From contig ML996689.1 of NCBI GenBank assembly GCA_010356995.1, forward strand, positions 1,757,979 to 1,821,978: a stretch of DNA of 64,000 nt, in the 5' to 3' direction. A program made the translations under genes and the position numbers. A model generated the notes under the pieces. It was not told where the DNA came from and made no database searches. It saw only the letters and a list, made by a program, of their open reading frames with translations. Shown one piece after another: positions 55,426-64,000 of the stretch; the first letter of the stretch is position 1; each line of letters begins with the position of its first letter. This DNA is from Trichodelitschia bisporula. Lineage: Eukaryota > Ascomycota > Dothideomycetes > Phaeotrichales > Phaeotrichaceae.

Positions 55426-55980
55426 ATGAAGCAGTCCTCGATGGCCCCGGAGACGACGGAAGTGGAAGAGAAGACCTCGACGATGACGAAGACGAAGATC
55501 ACCGACAAAATCTCTGGCCCGAAGAAGCAGCCGTCTAGAGCATTCTACAAGAAGGCTAAGTCCACCAAGCGCCACGATCATCATACGGCGCGCGCAGACG
55601 CCAAAATGATGGCCCGCAACTCGATTGATGACGAGAATGATATTCTCGAGGATATTCGTCAGGACTTCGAGGAAGCGGGGGCGGGGGATGCGGTCGTCGC
55701 TGCTGCACAAGCTGAGCTCTATGGCATGAATGACTCTCGTTCCGACACCGTCGCCGAAGCCGGTGATAAAGCTGCTACCGAAGCTGTCGACAAGGATGTT
55801 GCTAAAGCTGGTGACGAGCCTTCTGCCGAAGCTGCTTTCAAGGCTACTGTCGAAGCTGGTAATGAAGCCGCTACCATCATGGGCGGCAAAGACGAAGGCA
55901 ATGCCGGCCTCGATGCTAGAGCCAACGTTGTGACCAGCACCGAGAACATGGACAACGAAGCTACCGGCCATGACAACTAG
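55426..55980 (+). CDS. Orphan charged protein (cluster gene 6)
   Basis: A single frame of 184 codons from MKQSSMAPETTEVEEK; the second Met (55441) begins MAPE, as does the second possible start of cluster gene 5. A basic segment, KKQPSRAFYKKAKSTKRHDHH, is followed by a helix, ARADAKMMARNSIDDENDILEDIRQDFEEAG. An acidic Ala/Glu/Asp tail follows, made of loose repeats of EAGDKAATEAVDKDVAKAGDE. No signal peptide or membrane segment. It shares the order basic patch, IDDE-type helix, acidic Ala-rich tail with the genes at 50381 and 52455. No family known. Confidence 0.55.
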   Translation: MKQSSMAPETTEVEEKTSTMTKTKITDKISGPKKQPSRAFYKKAKSTKRHDHHTARADAKMMARNSIDDENDILEDIRQDFEEAGAGDAVVAAAQAELYGMNDSRSDTVAEAGDKAATEAVDKDVAKAGDEPSAEAAFKATVEAGNEAATIMGGKDEGNAGLDARANVVTSTENMDNEATGHDN

Positions 55981-56491
55981 GTATGTGACACGGGCGGAAA
56001 AATAGTGAACTCTTCGTTAACAGTCGCCATGAGTAGGCACGCAGCTCAAACCCACTTCTGAACGTCCTCGACATCCGACCCGTCAAGGAAAGCTCGGGTT
56101 CGAAGGACAAGATGGCGGGATCAAGGATGGAGGCGGAAGTGCGATGCCCATAGTTTGAAGCAATGAACATCATGCCCTGAACCCTGCCGTTTACAGCTTG
56201 TCGTGAGCCCTCCTGGGCAGCATGTAGGCGTCCATGGTGATTTGCCGAAACCATCATCATCGGTGGTGAAGTTCTCCAAAGTAGCTTTCGTCCGAAGCCA
56301 TTGGAGCAAACTTCTGTCGTCCCAAGTCCTTTCAGATGCTCTAGTTCGGAACCGCATAATCGTGACTCCGCGCAGCGAAGTAGGTCCTCAACTCGCGCCG
56401 TCGCAAAAATCAAACCAGCATTCCACCTTTTTCTATCTGCCACATCCTTTTCAACCACACCACCAACTCGAAAAACAGGACTCGCTCCAGG
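55981..56491. other. Intergenic region, cluster genes 6 to 7
   Basis: About 510 bp. The last 80 bases (ttttctatctgccacatcc...) look like a leader. The minus-strand ORF (56812-55961) overlaps the next gene and is not called. Confidence 0.35.
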
Positions 56492-58177
56492 ATGGCTCGC
56501 AAGAAGCGCGCTAAGGGCGGGAAGAAGAAGAGTGGCGTTTCCGACGCCAATGAGAGTGCCCCTGACCACAGCAGCAACAGCCAGAACGGCGGCAGGGATA
56601 CCGGGGCCAGTCATGATGCCTCCAGCAGCAACAACAACCACCACAATGCCGGCATCACTAACCCAACGGTGCCCACCCTGAGTTGGGAGCTTGTGAAGGC
56701 CTACTGCATCGCAGCATTCCCCCCCGAACACGGCGACTCCGAAGGTATGGCTCGCGGGATATACACGGGCGTCCATATGTATCTCGCGTGTTATCCGGAT
56801 GCGGCGGGGCATGTGGAGGAGCTAGAATCCGAAATGCGTTCCATCGTAAATTCCGGTTGGAAAATGGGGTCAGCTGGTAACGCGAAGACGAAGAGTCTTG
56901 CTCAAGTTCTTTTTGCGAAACTCATGGGTATCATGGGCATCCAGGTTAAGGACGCGACAACTGGTGAGAACCTCGTTGAAGATGGCAGAATTGCGGACCC
57001 AAAGGATCTCGCGGCTCTCTGGCAAGCCGTTGCGAACGAAGCGGCGAGTGGTGTCGATACCGGCCATGAAGTGCGCGCCGCAACTCCGGAAAACCCCCTG
57101 AGTCCCGCCGAAAACGCCTCCAATGATGATCAAGCGTCGCCGACTACGGACGACCAGCATCGCGCGGACATCATCGCTCAACATCGCGCGGACATCATCG
57201 CTCAAAATCGCGCGCCCATCATCCTTCAACACCGTCTCGCTACCAATCTGGGAGCCAATGCCCCAACCAGCCACCAACGTCATGTTGTGGACGGCGAAGT
57301 TGTCCATGTCCCTATCAAGGACCGTCGTATTCGTCTTGACTTCCTTAATGATTGTGAGCTGCCCCGTCACTGGGATCGGCCGGGTTCAGGTACGATATAT
57401 GGTCAACACACGACGTACTACGTCGTCGACCCGGGCACTGGTCTTCCTGTTCTACCGAATTCTCGGATGCCGGTCGATCGAGTGGCTCGCCGCGCTAGCA
57501 TCCAGGAGGAAAGTGGGTTCGGGGGCGTCGAACGTCCAATTGCCGATGGAGAAGAGCGTGCCGATGTTGAAGTCCACGGTGAAGAGCTCGCTCGCCCTGG
57601 TGTTGAGTTTTCGGATGTTGAAGAGAGCACTGCAAGCCTCGGAGCCACCCTTGACAACACCCTTGACAACATATTAGCTCGCGCTGCTGAATTTGCGGCA
57701 ATAGTAACCCAACTCCATACGGCTAGGAGTTCCGAGAGTGATGGGGAAGAATCGGCGTCCGTGGCTCACCACTCAGCTCCAGGTGGTGGGGTTACTGACG
57801 AGACAACCGAGAACGTGATTCCCTTTGACGACACATGGGCTCCAATTATCGAGTCCGTAGAAACACAAGGCCGCCCCTCCAGCAGTTCCGAGCGTGCTGT
57901 GGAAGAATCAGCGTCTGCGGCTCATCCATCAGCTCCAGGCGTTGGAGTTGCTGACGAGGAGACCACCGAGAACGCGATGACCTTTGACGACGAATGGGCT
58001 TACATTGTCGAGTCCGTGGAAACCCAAGACCCCCCTGTCGGCAGTTTCGAACGCGTTGAGGCACCGTCCGTGTCTGTCGCCTACACCCCTATGCCAGGAG
58101 GGTGGGTTAGCGACGGGGACACTACTGAGAGCGAGGATTGGGAGGCCATGGGCCCCACTCGGACTGGGACTTGGTAA
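56492..58177 (+). CDS. Large orphan protein with C-terminal repeats (cluster gene 7)
   Basis: A single frame of 561 codons. It has a basic N-terminus (MARKKRAKGGKKKSG) like a nuclear signal, then a Ser/Asn/His-rich linker. Next is a helical segment of possible globular character, about residues 65-180 (SWELVKAYCIAAFPPEHGD..., CYPDAAGHVEELESEM, LAQVLFAKLMGIMGIQVKD). Three copies of RADIIAQ(H/N) follow (57161-57232). A mixed region contains RRIRLDFLNDCELPRHWDRP, then VDPGTGLPVLPNSRMP. The C-terminal 150 residues are two and a half repeats of about 50 residues with ETTEN..FDD.WA.I.ESVETQ. No known family. The length and clean frame make it the firmest gene of the cluster. Confidence 0.75.
   Translation: MARKKRAKGGKKKSGVSDANESAPDHSSNSQNGGRDTGASHDASSSNNNHHNAGITNPTVPTLSWELVKAYCIAAFPPEHGDSEGMARGIYTGVHMYLACYPDAAGHVEELESEMRSIVNSGWKMGSAGNAKTKSLAQVLFAKLMGIMGIQVKDATTGENLVEDGRIADPKDLAALWQAVANEAASGVDTGHEVRAATPENPLSPAENASNDDQASPTTDDQHRADIIAQHRADIIAQNRAPIILQHRLATNLGANAPTSHQRHVVDGEVVHVPIKDRRIRLDFLNDCELPRHWDRPGSGTIYGQHTTYYVVDPGTGLPVLPNSRMPVDRVARRASIQEESGFGGVERPIADGEERADVEVHGEELARPGVEFSDVEESTASLGATLDNTLDNILARAAEFAAIVTQLHTARSSESDGEESASVAHHSAPGGGVTDETTENVIPFDDTWAPIIESVETQGRPSSSSERAVEESASAAHPSAPGVGVADEETTENAMTFDDEWAYIVESVETQDPPVGSFERVEAPSVSVAYTPMPGGWVSDGDTTESEDWEAMGPTRTGTW
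57161..57232 (+). repeat. 24 bp coding tandem repeat, three copies
   Basis: The unit cgcgcggacatcatcgctca plus four variable bases is repeated three times in frame within cluster gene 7. The third copy has diverged. Confidence 0.9.
57750..58150 (+). repeat. Coding repeats of about 156 bp, two and a half copies
   Basis: Copies start near 57750, 57905 and 58064. Each encodes an ESASVAH.SAPG..V.DE start followed by FDD.WA.I.ESVETQ. The third is shorter and ends at the C-terminus of cluster gene 7. Confidence 0.88.
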
Positions 58178-60188
58178 AGGTTGGTGATGGGTCCGGAAGC
58201 GATGAGCCGGGTGGCTAACCTTTGCTAGGACATGACTGCAATGGGGTTCGAATGTCCGGGGTCCGGGCGTACAACCGATACAGAAAGGGGGGGAAAGCTG
58301 AAATGAGGGCGACTGAGTGAATAGTTAAGAAGGGCGCTTTGTGTTGTTCTTTGACCGTTCGACAGATGAGATCTGAATTCAGATGCTTCCGTCCATGGCT
58401 GGCAATTGACGTGATGACTTTGACAGAGTTAGCAGAAAGCATGAGAGTTGAATACAGTCAACACGCAACAAGGAAGGTCAACGAGATGACAAATCATGAG
58501 TAGGATTGAGTACGAGATGCTCGACGGCAGAGTATGAGATGCTCGACGGCAGCGTACAAGACGTCAAACCCGAATGGAGCTCACAGACGACAGATCCGGC
58601 CACCTGAATCGCTAACCCCGAGACCCCCCAACTCCAAGCTCACATCACGAGTTCCGATCAGCGCCAAAGACGGACGGCACGGAGAATGATGTCCTTGGTG
58701 CCAAAGCGACAGCCACAGAGTCTAATAACTGCACCATTAAGACCACGGATGGGCGTCGCGCTTAGGCCAGTGCTGGTTGCCGGAGACACCAAGTCAACAG
58801 CTGCGTCGCCAAGTGCACGAAATTAAGAGCAGCAGCGACTCTGAGACGCAGAAAAACGCACCACCCGCTCTCAAATCCCATCGACCGAAATCGGATATTC
58901 CCATCAAGCATCGGCATTGCCGCCACCACTGGGCGCGGCTGACAGCTCGGTCGCCTTCTGGAACCCTTCCTGAAGCGTGCGGGTGCAAAACGTGAAACAC
59001 AAGGGGATGGGTCGCATTGGCTTTTCATCTACTCGAAGCGTTTGCACCGCGAAGCCGGTCGGCCGTTGGAGATGATGGTGTGCGCAGCATGTAGGTGAAG
59101 GTGCTGCCGTGCCAAGTGGCCGCGATGGACTCCAGGGCGGGTATCATCGACGTGCCAATGTGTGGGGAAATGGAGGGATACGAGAGGCTTCAATGGCAAA
59201 TCACTAACATGGCTGCTACCGATCAGAACGGTGGGCGTGGGAAAAGGTGGAGGTGCATCACTGCGAGTCGTCGGACGTTTGAGGAAGACTCCTGGGCCGG
59301 CCCATTGTTTTTCCAGGGCCGCGACCACAACACCAAGGCCAACACCAAGACGAACTGCATCACGGGAATCGGCAGGGGGCCATCGGCACAGACCATCGCC
59401 CACCGCTTCTTGCAGCCGAGGCGGGCCGTGTGCTCTGCGACGAGAAAGAGTTTCCTTATGCCTTGTCTATAGTGTTGTTCCTACCCGTGCTCTCTCAGCA
59501 AGGTGCCGAATTCCGAGAACGTGACAGCCGACCCAGCGATCCAACTCAGCTCGTCAGAGTGCCAGGACTCGAGTAAGGCTCAGTTCAGTTACACTTTTGG
59601 CCCTGGCTCCTTCATTTTTCCTCTAGAGTTTGGCTGTCCATTACTCTCACCTGTCAACCGCTAAGCTCAGTTCCTTGCCACAACCATCTCCAGCTAACCC
59701 AAGGCTCAGCCATACACCCACCAAGCACCACAGTGTATCAGGTCACCTAACCCTCAAATGTCCACCGCAGACTCACATATACAGCGGCAAACTTCTAAAT
59801 CGTAAAACGTGCAATCCATATTAACTCTCCCCGATTTTGGCTTCCCCATTCGCCGCCCCTGCCAGGCACCGTCCCAGCGCGCTGGTCGATCACGCACTCC
59901 CTTCCTACCGCCACCCATCGCGCGGCGGGATATGGCTTGTGCTTCTCCCCCCGTCCCATGCCATCCGTTGCACCCCGCAATATGGCCTGTGCAGCCTCGC
60001 CCCTCCACGCCCGGAAGCTGCGCAACCGGCGACCAGGAACCGAAGTCCAGAAACCTATCTCCCATCTCCAGCGCTGTATATAACACCATGCCCTCCCTCC
60101 CTCTCTCCACATCCAGTCAAGCATCCCATTTAATCTTTCGTTTCTCTTACCCTCGTTACCAACCACATTCCATTCCATTCCATCCACC
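58178..60188. other. Intergenic region of 2 kb
   Basis: No supported gene. A 22 bp unit (gagatgctcgacggcag...) is repeated twice at 58514-58557. A minus-strand ORF of 124 codons (59403-59029) has no recognisable content. The last 100 bases hold the peroxidase promoter. Confidence 0.4.
60077..60083 (+). promoter_or_regulatory. TATA box of the peroxidase gene
   Basis: TATATAA lies 112 bp upstream of the ATG, followed by a CT-rich leader (ccctccctccctctctcc), the usual layout for a strongly regulated secreted-enzyme gene. Confidence 0.6.
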
Positions 60189-61579
60189 ATGCACCCCACT
60201 ACCACCCTCCTCATCCTCCTCTCCTCCACCGCGGTGCAGGCCATCGCCTCCCCCTCCGTCCCAGACACACACCTCGCCGCCCGCCAGAACCGCGACGGGC
60301 GCCGTCCCGGCGACGGCGCCGGCGGCAACGGCCCCCGCCCCTCCGGCCCGTGGCCCAACCCCTCCGCCTTCCCCGGCGCCGGCTTCATCGGCCAAGGCCC
60401 GCCCGCACCTTCGGGTCGTCCCCAAGGCCAAAACCAGCAAGGCGGGCAACGCGACGGCGCCGCCGCGCCCAAGGGCCCGAACGGGCCACAGCCATCCCGC
60501 TCCCCGACCCCGTCTACCAAGCCCCCGACCGGCCCACCGCCCGGCGCCAGTTTCCCGGGCATGCCAAACTTTCCTGGCATGCCGGGTGGGTCGCCGAATA
60601 TGCCTGGCGCGCCGAATATGCCTGGGGCTCCGCCGAAGGCGCCGGCGGGTGGATGTCCGGCTATTTGGTTCCAGATCAGTAAGGACTTGACGGGGGAGTT
60701 CAGTGATGGCGGGCAGTGCAATGATTTTGCGCGCGGGGCGATCAGGGCCGTGTTCCATGACTGCGGGGCGTGGAAGAAGAGTCTGGGGAATAATAACAAT
60801 GCGGGGTGTGACGGGTCGCTGTTTCTTGCGAAGGAGGAATTGAGCAGGCCTGAGAATGCGGGGTTGACGGATATTGTGCCTAAGCTGGGGGCACTGGCGC
60901 AGAAGTATAATGTTGGTGTTGCGGACTTCATCCAATTTGCAGGAGGTAAGTTTCTCCCTTCTCACGCAAGAGCTATTGAGCTAACCCCACCGCAGCCCAT
61001 GCAGTCAAAACCTGCCCCCTCGGCCCAATCGTGCGCATCGGCGTCGGCCGCAAAGACAGCAGCGTCGCGAACCCACCCAACCTACTCCCCAACCCGAAAG
61101 CCTCCGGCGACTCCATCTTCCAGAACTTCCAGGACAAGGGGTTCAGCGCCGTAGAGCTGGCCGCGCTAATCGGCGCGCACACTTCCGCGAAGCAGTTCGT
61201 CCAGGACCCGAGCAAGGCAGGTACTCCGCTGGATACCACGCCGGGGACGTGGGACGTGGTATGCACATTCCACACTTCACACTTGCAGCTGGGGCATGGC
61301 TAACGGGGATAGGCGTTCTACGGCCAGGTGCTCGACAAGTCAGCGCCGTTCATCCTGGCCTCTGACCAGGCGCTCTCACAGCAGGCTCAGGTCGGCCCGG
61401 CGTTCAAGGCGTTCGTCAATCAGCAGGCGGGGTGGAATGCGGCGTTTGCGCCGGCGATGAATAAGCTCGGCCTGTCTGGGGTTGATCCCGCCAGCCTGGT
61501 TGACTGCACGGCTGCGCTGCCGGGGGGTGGACCGCGGAAGTATATGGCGCGTCGGCAGGAGGAGGGGTTGCTGCGGTAG
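60189..61579 (+). CDS. Secreted heme peroxidase (plant/fungal class II-like)
   Basis: Exons 60189-60945, 60996-61258 and 61313-61579 encode 428 residues; introns are 50 and 54 bp. A signal peptide (MHPTTTLLILLSSTAVQAIA) is followed by about 135 residues of Pro/Gly/Asn-rich sequence ending in MPGAPNMPGAP-type repeats. The catalytic domain then begins CPAIWFQISKDL. The distal site is RAVFHDCG (Arg186, His190), with a calcium-site-like GCDGSLFL. The proximal heme ligand is in LIGAHTSAKQF (His314). These are the signatures of class II-type peroxidases. I do not see the manganese- or lignin-type substrate residues with confidence, so it is best called a generic ascomycete peroxidase. The long disordered N-terminal linker is unusual for the family. 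Confidence 0.88.
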
Positions 61580-62590
61580 AGCGTGTCTCGGCCACAACGT
61601 CTAACGTCTAAATTGTAATGGTTGCTTTTTGGGGGGGTGAAATGGATGGGAGGGATGGACTGGTGGTCTCTTTTTTTTTACTTAGGCAGTTTATTGAATG
61701 AATTGAATGATGCAGCGCATTTTGGCGAGCCTCGCGAAGTGGACTTGACGTTGGGAGGCGAGGCGTGCCCTACCGGAGCGGCGCATGAATGCGCGGGCCG
61801 CGCCGGGGCTGGGCAGGGGTGGGACGGGGAAGGTTTGGAGAAGGGTTTAGCGGGATCGGAGATCGGGGCGGGAGGTCGGTGCTGATACAGGGGCTGGGGT
61901 GCGATATGTTTCTTGTTAAGGATTACTTAATGGGTGTGGTATTAACTGTGGGGCATGGACTCCGCATGCTGGGTGGAGTCCGGAGCTCGTTCTGGGGCTG
62001 GAAGGCTGAGGCTGGCCGAGATCCACTTGGAATGGCGTGTTGTCGGCGTCGGCAAAAGTGACGTACGTTGGAGAGGTTCGAGGCTCGACATCTCCGCTTC
62101 GGGAACGGTAGGCCCAGACTTGGTGATGGGTTTAACGATGGCTTCATATCTTCGGTTTGAGTCGCAGATCGAACCGAGAGCTGACTATTGAACAGACAAT
62201 TGTTATTCTCTTATTTCGAACCGTTCTTCGCCTCCGCTAGCATATCCGGATTTATCAGATATGTTCAATTGATAATACCGTGTTCGTTCTCACGACTTCG
62301 GGCTCGCCTTTAGACTCTCACCAATACTACGGGCAGGCCTACTGTTGTCCACTCCACTCATCAGCTCCACCTCTGCTGCTCTCCACCTGCTAATCCGGAG
62401 CAGCATCCAGACCTTCAAAAAAGCCGATCCGCCATGACACTGGGTCTCCGACAGCGTGCTAACCGGACAGATATAAGCCCGCATCCCCAATCCCCGATAC
62501 CTCGCCAACTCCCTCCCCGACTCCAACTCGTGTCACTCACTTCCAACCCCGAACCATACCAAAGCCTTCCTCGTCAGCATCACGCCAGCC
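61580..62590. other. Intergenic region, peroxidase to small secreted protein
   Basis: About 1 kb with no supported gene. ATATAAG at 62471-62477 is a TATA-like element 115 bp before the next ATG. Confidence 0.4.
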
Positions 62591-63196
62591 ATGCGCCCTC
62601 TCACCCTCCTCCTCACACTCCTCAGCACAACCTTAACACACGCCTCCTCCCTCGTCAAACCACATTCGTGCCCGGCACTGCCCAAGGGCCATCTATCACC
62701 TCACTCAACCCACCAAATCTCCTACAACACCCCCTGGACCCCCTACGCCCCCAACAAATTTGCCCTCCTAACCCCCCACGACCACTGCACCCTCACAACC
62801 TTCTCCATCCCGCCCTCCGCATCCGGAAAAACCTGCACGTTACTCTTCTCCATACCTCCCCTCGCACCTGGTAAAATCGGCGGCTGCGGCGAAGCCACCT
62901 ACCTTTTCAGCGGGGGGGGGACGTTCGAGTTCTACGCTTATGGCCCCGGGGTGGGGGAGGGGATTAAGGAAAAGGGCGTAAGTTACGTGGATCAGGCGGT
63001 GTGGCCCGGGGGTGTGGTTAAGGAAATGAGCGTTGTGCCGGGGAAAGTGTACACCGTGTGGGAGGGCGCGTGTCGTGTGGGCAAAGTCGCTGGGCGGATG
63101 TGTTCGCGGGATACGTATCTCGGGTATTCGCTTGGAAAGGGCAAGGAGGAAAAGGGGGCCTGTAAGGTGGGCATGTTTGTCGGGATCGGAAAATAG
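62591..63196 (+). CDS. Small secreted cysteine-containing protein (possibly But2-like domain)
   Basis: A single frame of 201 codons. It has a signal peptide (MRPLTLLLTLLSTTLTHASS). The mature part has about seven cysteines and beta-rich text: HCTLTTFSIPP, GKTCTLLFSIPPL, GTFEFYAYGPG. It ends GACKVGMFVGIGK. The pattern of a C-x-L-x-F strand followed by a Gly-rich strand recalls the fungal But2 C-terminal domain found in secreted or wall proteins, but I am not certain. It is convergent with the next gene, with only 62 bp between the stop codons. Possible cell-wall or effector role is speculation. Confidence 0.62.
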   Translation: MRPLTLLLTLLSTTLTHASSLVKPHSCPALPKGHLSPHSTHQISYNTPWTPYAPNKFALLTPHDHCTLTTFSIPPSASGKTCTLLFSIPPLAPGKIGGCGEATYLFSGGGTFEFYAYGPGVGEGIKEKGVSYVDQAVWPGGVVKEMSVVPGKVYTVWEGACRVGKVAGRMCSRDTYLGYSLGKGKEEKGACKVGMFVGIGK

Positions 63197-63258
63197 TCGG
63201 CAGCTTCCTCGGCTGCACCAAAAGTCTATTCATCAATGTACATAACCTATCACACTCT

Positions 63259-64000
63259 TCACTCATACGGACTGGGAATCTCAATCCTCACCCAATACAC
63301 CACACCTCCCCTCCTGCCCCCCGCCTTCACACACACAGCATTACTCCCCCCATTCCCCATCCCCACATCGGCATGCGCATACCCCCCACCCAACCCCGCG
63401 GCCCTCCCCACCACCCATCTTACAATAGCCTTCGCAATGCCCCTCCTCCTCCACTCCTCCTCAACACCAAGACTCGTCACCGACCCATCCAGCCCCACAA
63501 AACCCCACCCCACCAACTGTTCTCCTTCATACACCCCTACCGACTCTAAACCGGCCATCGTGCCCTCCCCGCGCGGGACCTCCGTCCTTTCCAACACAGT
63601 CTTTAGATCCTGTCTCCGAACCGGACTTTCCATCCTCAACCCCGCCGGCAGCGCCGCCTCCCCCTCCCCCTCCTGCGGCTGGAAGATATACTTCCAATAC
63701 CCCTCCTCCAAACCCGGTAAATCCCTCGCCACCCACCCCCTCCCATCCAGCACCCTCGCCGGTCCCTCCGCCAAACTCCCAATAAGCAACGGCTCCCTCC
63801 CCTCAGGAGGAAAATACCGCCCCGTCCTCGCCGGCCGCGCCTCCACCGGAGGAAGAGGCAACCCCGTCATATACGCGACCAACTCCATCAACGCTTCCGC
63901 ACACGCGGGGCACACATCGCGCGGCTTCTCCTTCTCCCCCTCTGCCTTCTCGTGCACGGTCTCAGCGGCCGCAAATCCAGCGCAGCGTCCTGGTGCGGAT
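63259..64000 (-). CDS. GNAT-family N-acetyltransferase, C-terminal part (runs off the window end)
   Basis: The frame is open from the window edge to the stop at 63259, with no ATG inside the window; the 5' part lies beyond 64000. The acetyl-CoA motif is visible: LVGWGFVGLDGSVTSLGVEEEWRRRGIAKAIVRWVV, i.e. strand, then the pyrophosphate-binding R-R-R-G-I-A loop. Upstream, CPACAEAL and a Pro-rich region suggest an N-terminal extension typical of fungal FR47-like proteins. The acceptor substrate is unknown. No introns are needed within the visible part. Confidence 0.7.
   Translation of the reverse strand, partial: SAPGRCAGFAAAETVHEKAEGEKEKPRDVCPACAEALMELVAYMTGLPLPPVEARPARTGRYFPPEGREPLLIGSLAEGPARVLDGRGWVARDLPGLEEGYWKYIFQPQEGEGEAALPAGLRMESPVRRQDLKTVLERTEVPRGEGTMAGLESVGVYEGEQLVGWGFVGLDGSVTSLGVEEEWRRRGIAKAIVRWVVGRAAGLGGGYAHADVGMGNGGSNAVCVKAGGRRGGVVYWVRIEIPSPYE

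Noticed and set aside
55961-56812. 283-codon minus-strand ORF
   Set aside because: Antisense to the start of cluster gene 7 and to its promoter; no domain.
58225-58260. tRNA-like ggggttcgaatgtcc
   Set aside because: Upstream sequence does not fold as a tRNA by eye.

Overview
The window looks like nuclear DNA from a filamentous ascomycete (Pezizomycotina); the class cannot be fixed from sequence alone. The evidence is: compact genes on both strands; mostly 40-90 bp introns with GTNNGT donors, CTAAC/CTGAC branch points and YAG acceptors; and typical fungal families (VPS10, a TRI12-like MFS pump, a PTH11-like seven-helix receptor, a secreted heme peroxidase, a fungal FAD-linked oxidase). One short assembly gap of Ns lies at 37949-37973. 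I saw no rRNA, tRNA or CRISPR array. Splice structures were worked out by hand from frame continuity, splice signals and recalled family alignments.

Region 1 (1-24.2 kb) holds a conserved core: the 5' part of a VPS10 sortilin, a CAT-like acyltransferase, a five-finger CCCH protein, a Sel1-repeat protein with two unusually long introns, a possibly membrane-anchored bZIP factor, NOC4 head-to-head with ATP synthase subunit 4, a membrane alpha/beta hydrolase and a TRI12-type MFS transporter. A stretch of about 4.6 kb without a supported gene (11.3-15.9 kb) lies upstream of the bZIP gene.

Region 2 (24.2-38.9 kb) starts gene-poor, with a tandem repeat and a small degenerate Ty1/copia reverse-transcriptase fossil. 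It then carries U1 snRNP protein C, a secreted FAD-linked oxidoreductase, a PTH11-like receptor, dUTPase, the Mps1/TTK kinase, and NSA2 head-to-head with mitochondrial ribosomal protein bL21m. The two head-to-head pairs each join a nucleolar ribosome-assembly gene to a mitochondrial gene.

Region 3 (38.9-58.2 kb) is accessory in character. A nine-exon sugar transporter and an unidentified ORF are followed by a run of same-strand genes (46.5-58.2 kb) encoding charged, low-complexity proteins that I cannot assign to any family. The run contains a tandem duplication with a period of about 1.30 kb. Its flanks and intron are clearly alike between copies, but its first coding exons are hardly alignable. 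Each copy is preceded by a diverged array with a 37-38 bp period, and a third array lies just upstream. Several proteins carry internal repeats, and some leaders are made of short pyrimidine-rich repeats. This is the best candidate in the window for something undescribed.

Region 4 (58.2-64 kb) returns to recognisable genes: a secreted plant/fungal-type heme peroxidase with a Pro/Gly/Met-rich linker, a small secreted cysteine-containing protein (possibly But2-like), and the 3' part of a GNAT acetyltransferase running off the window end.
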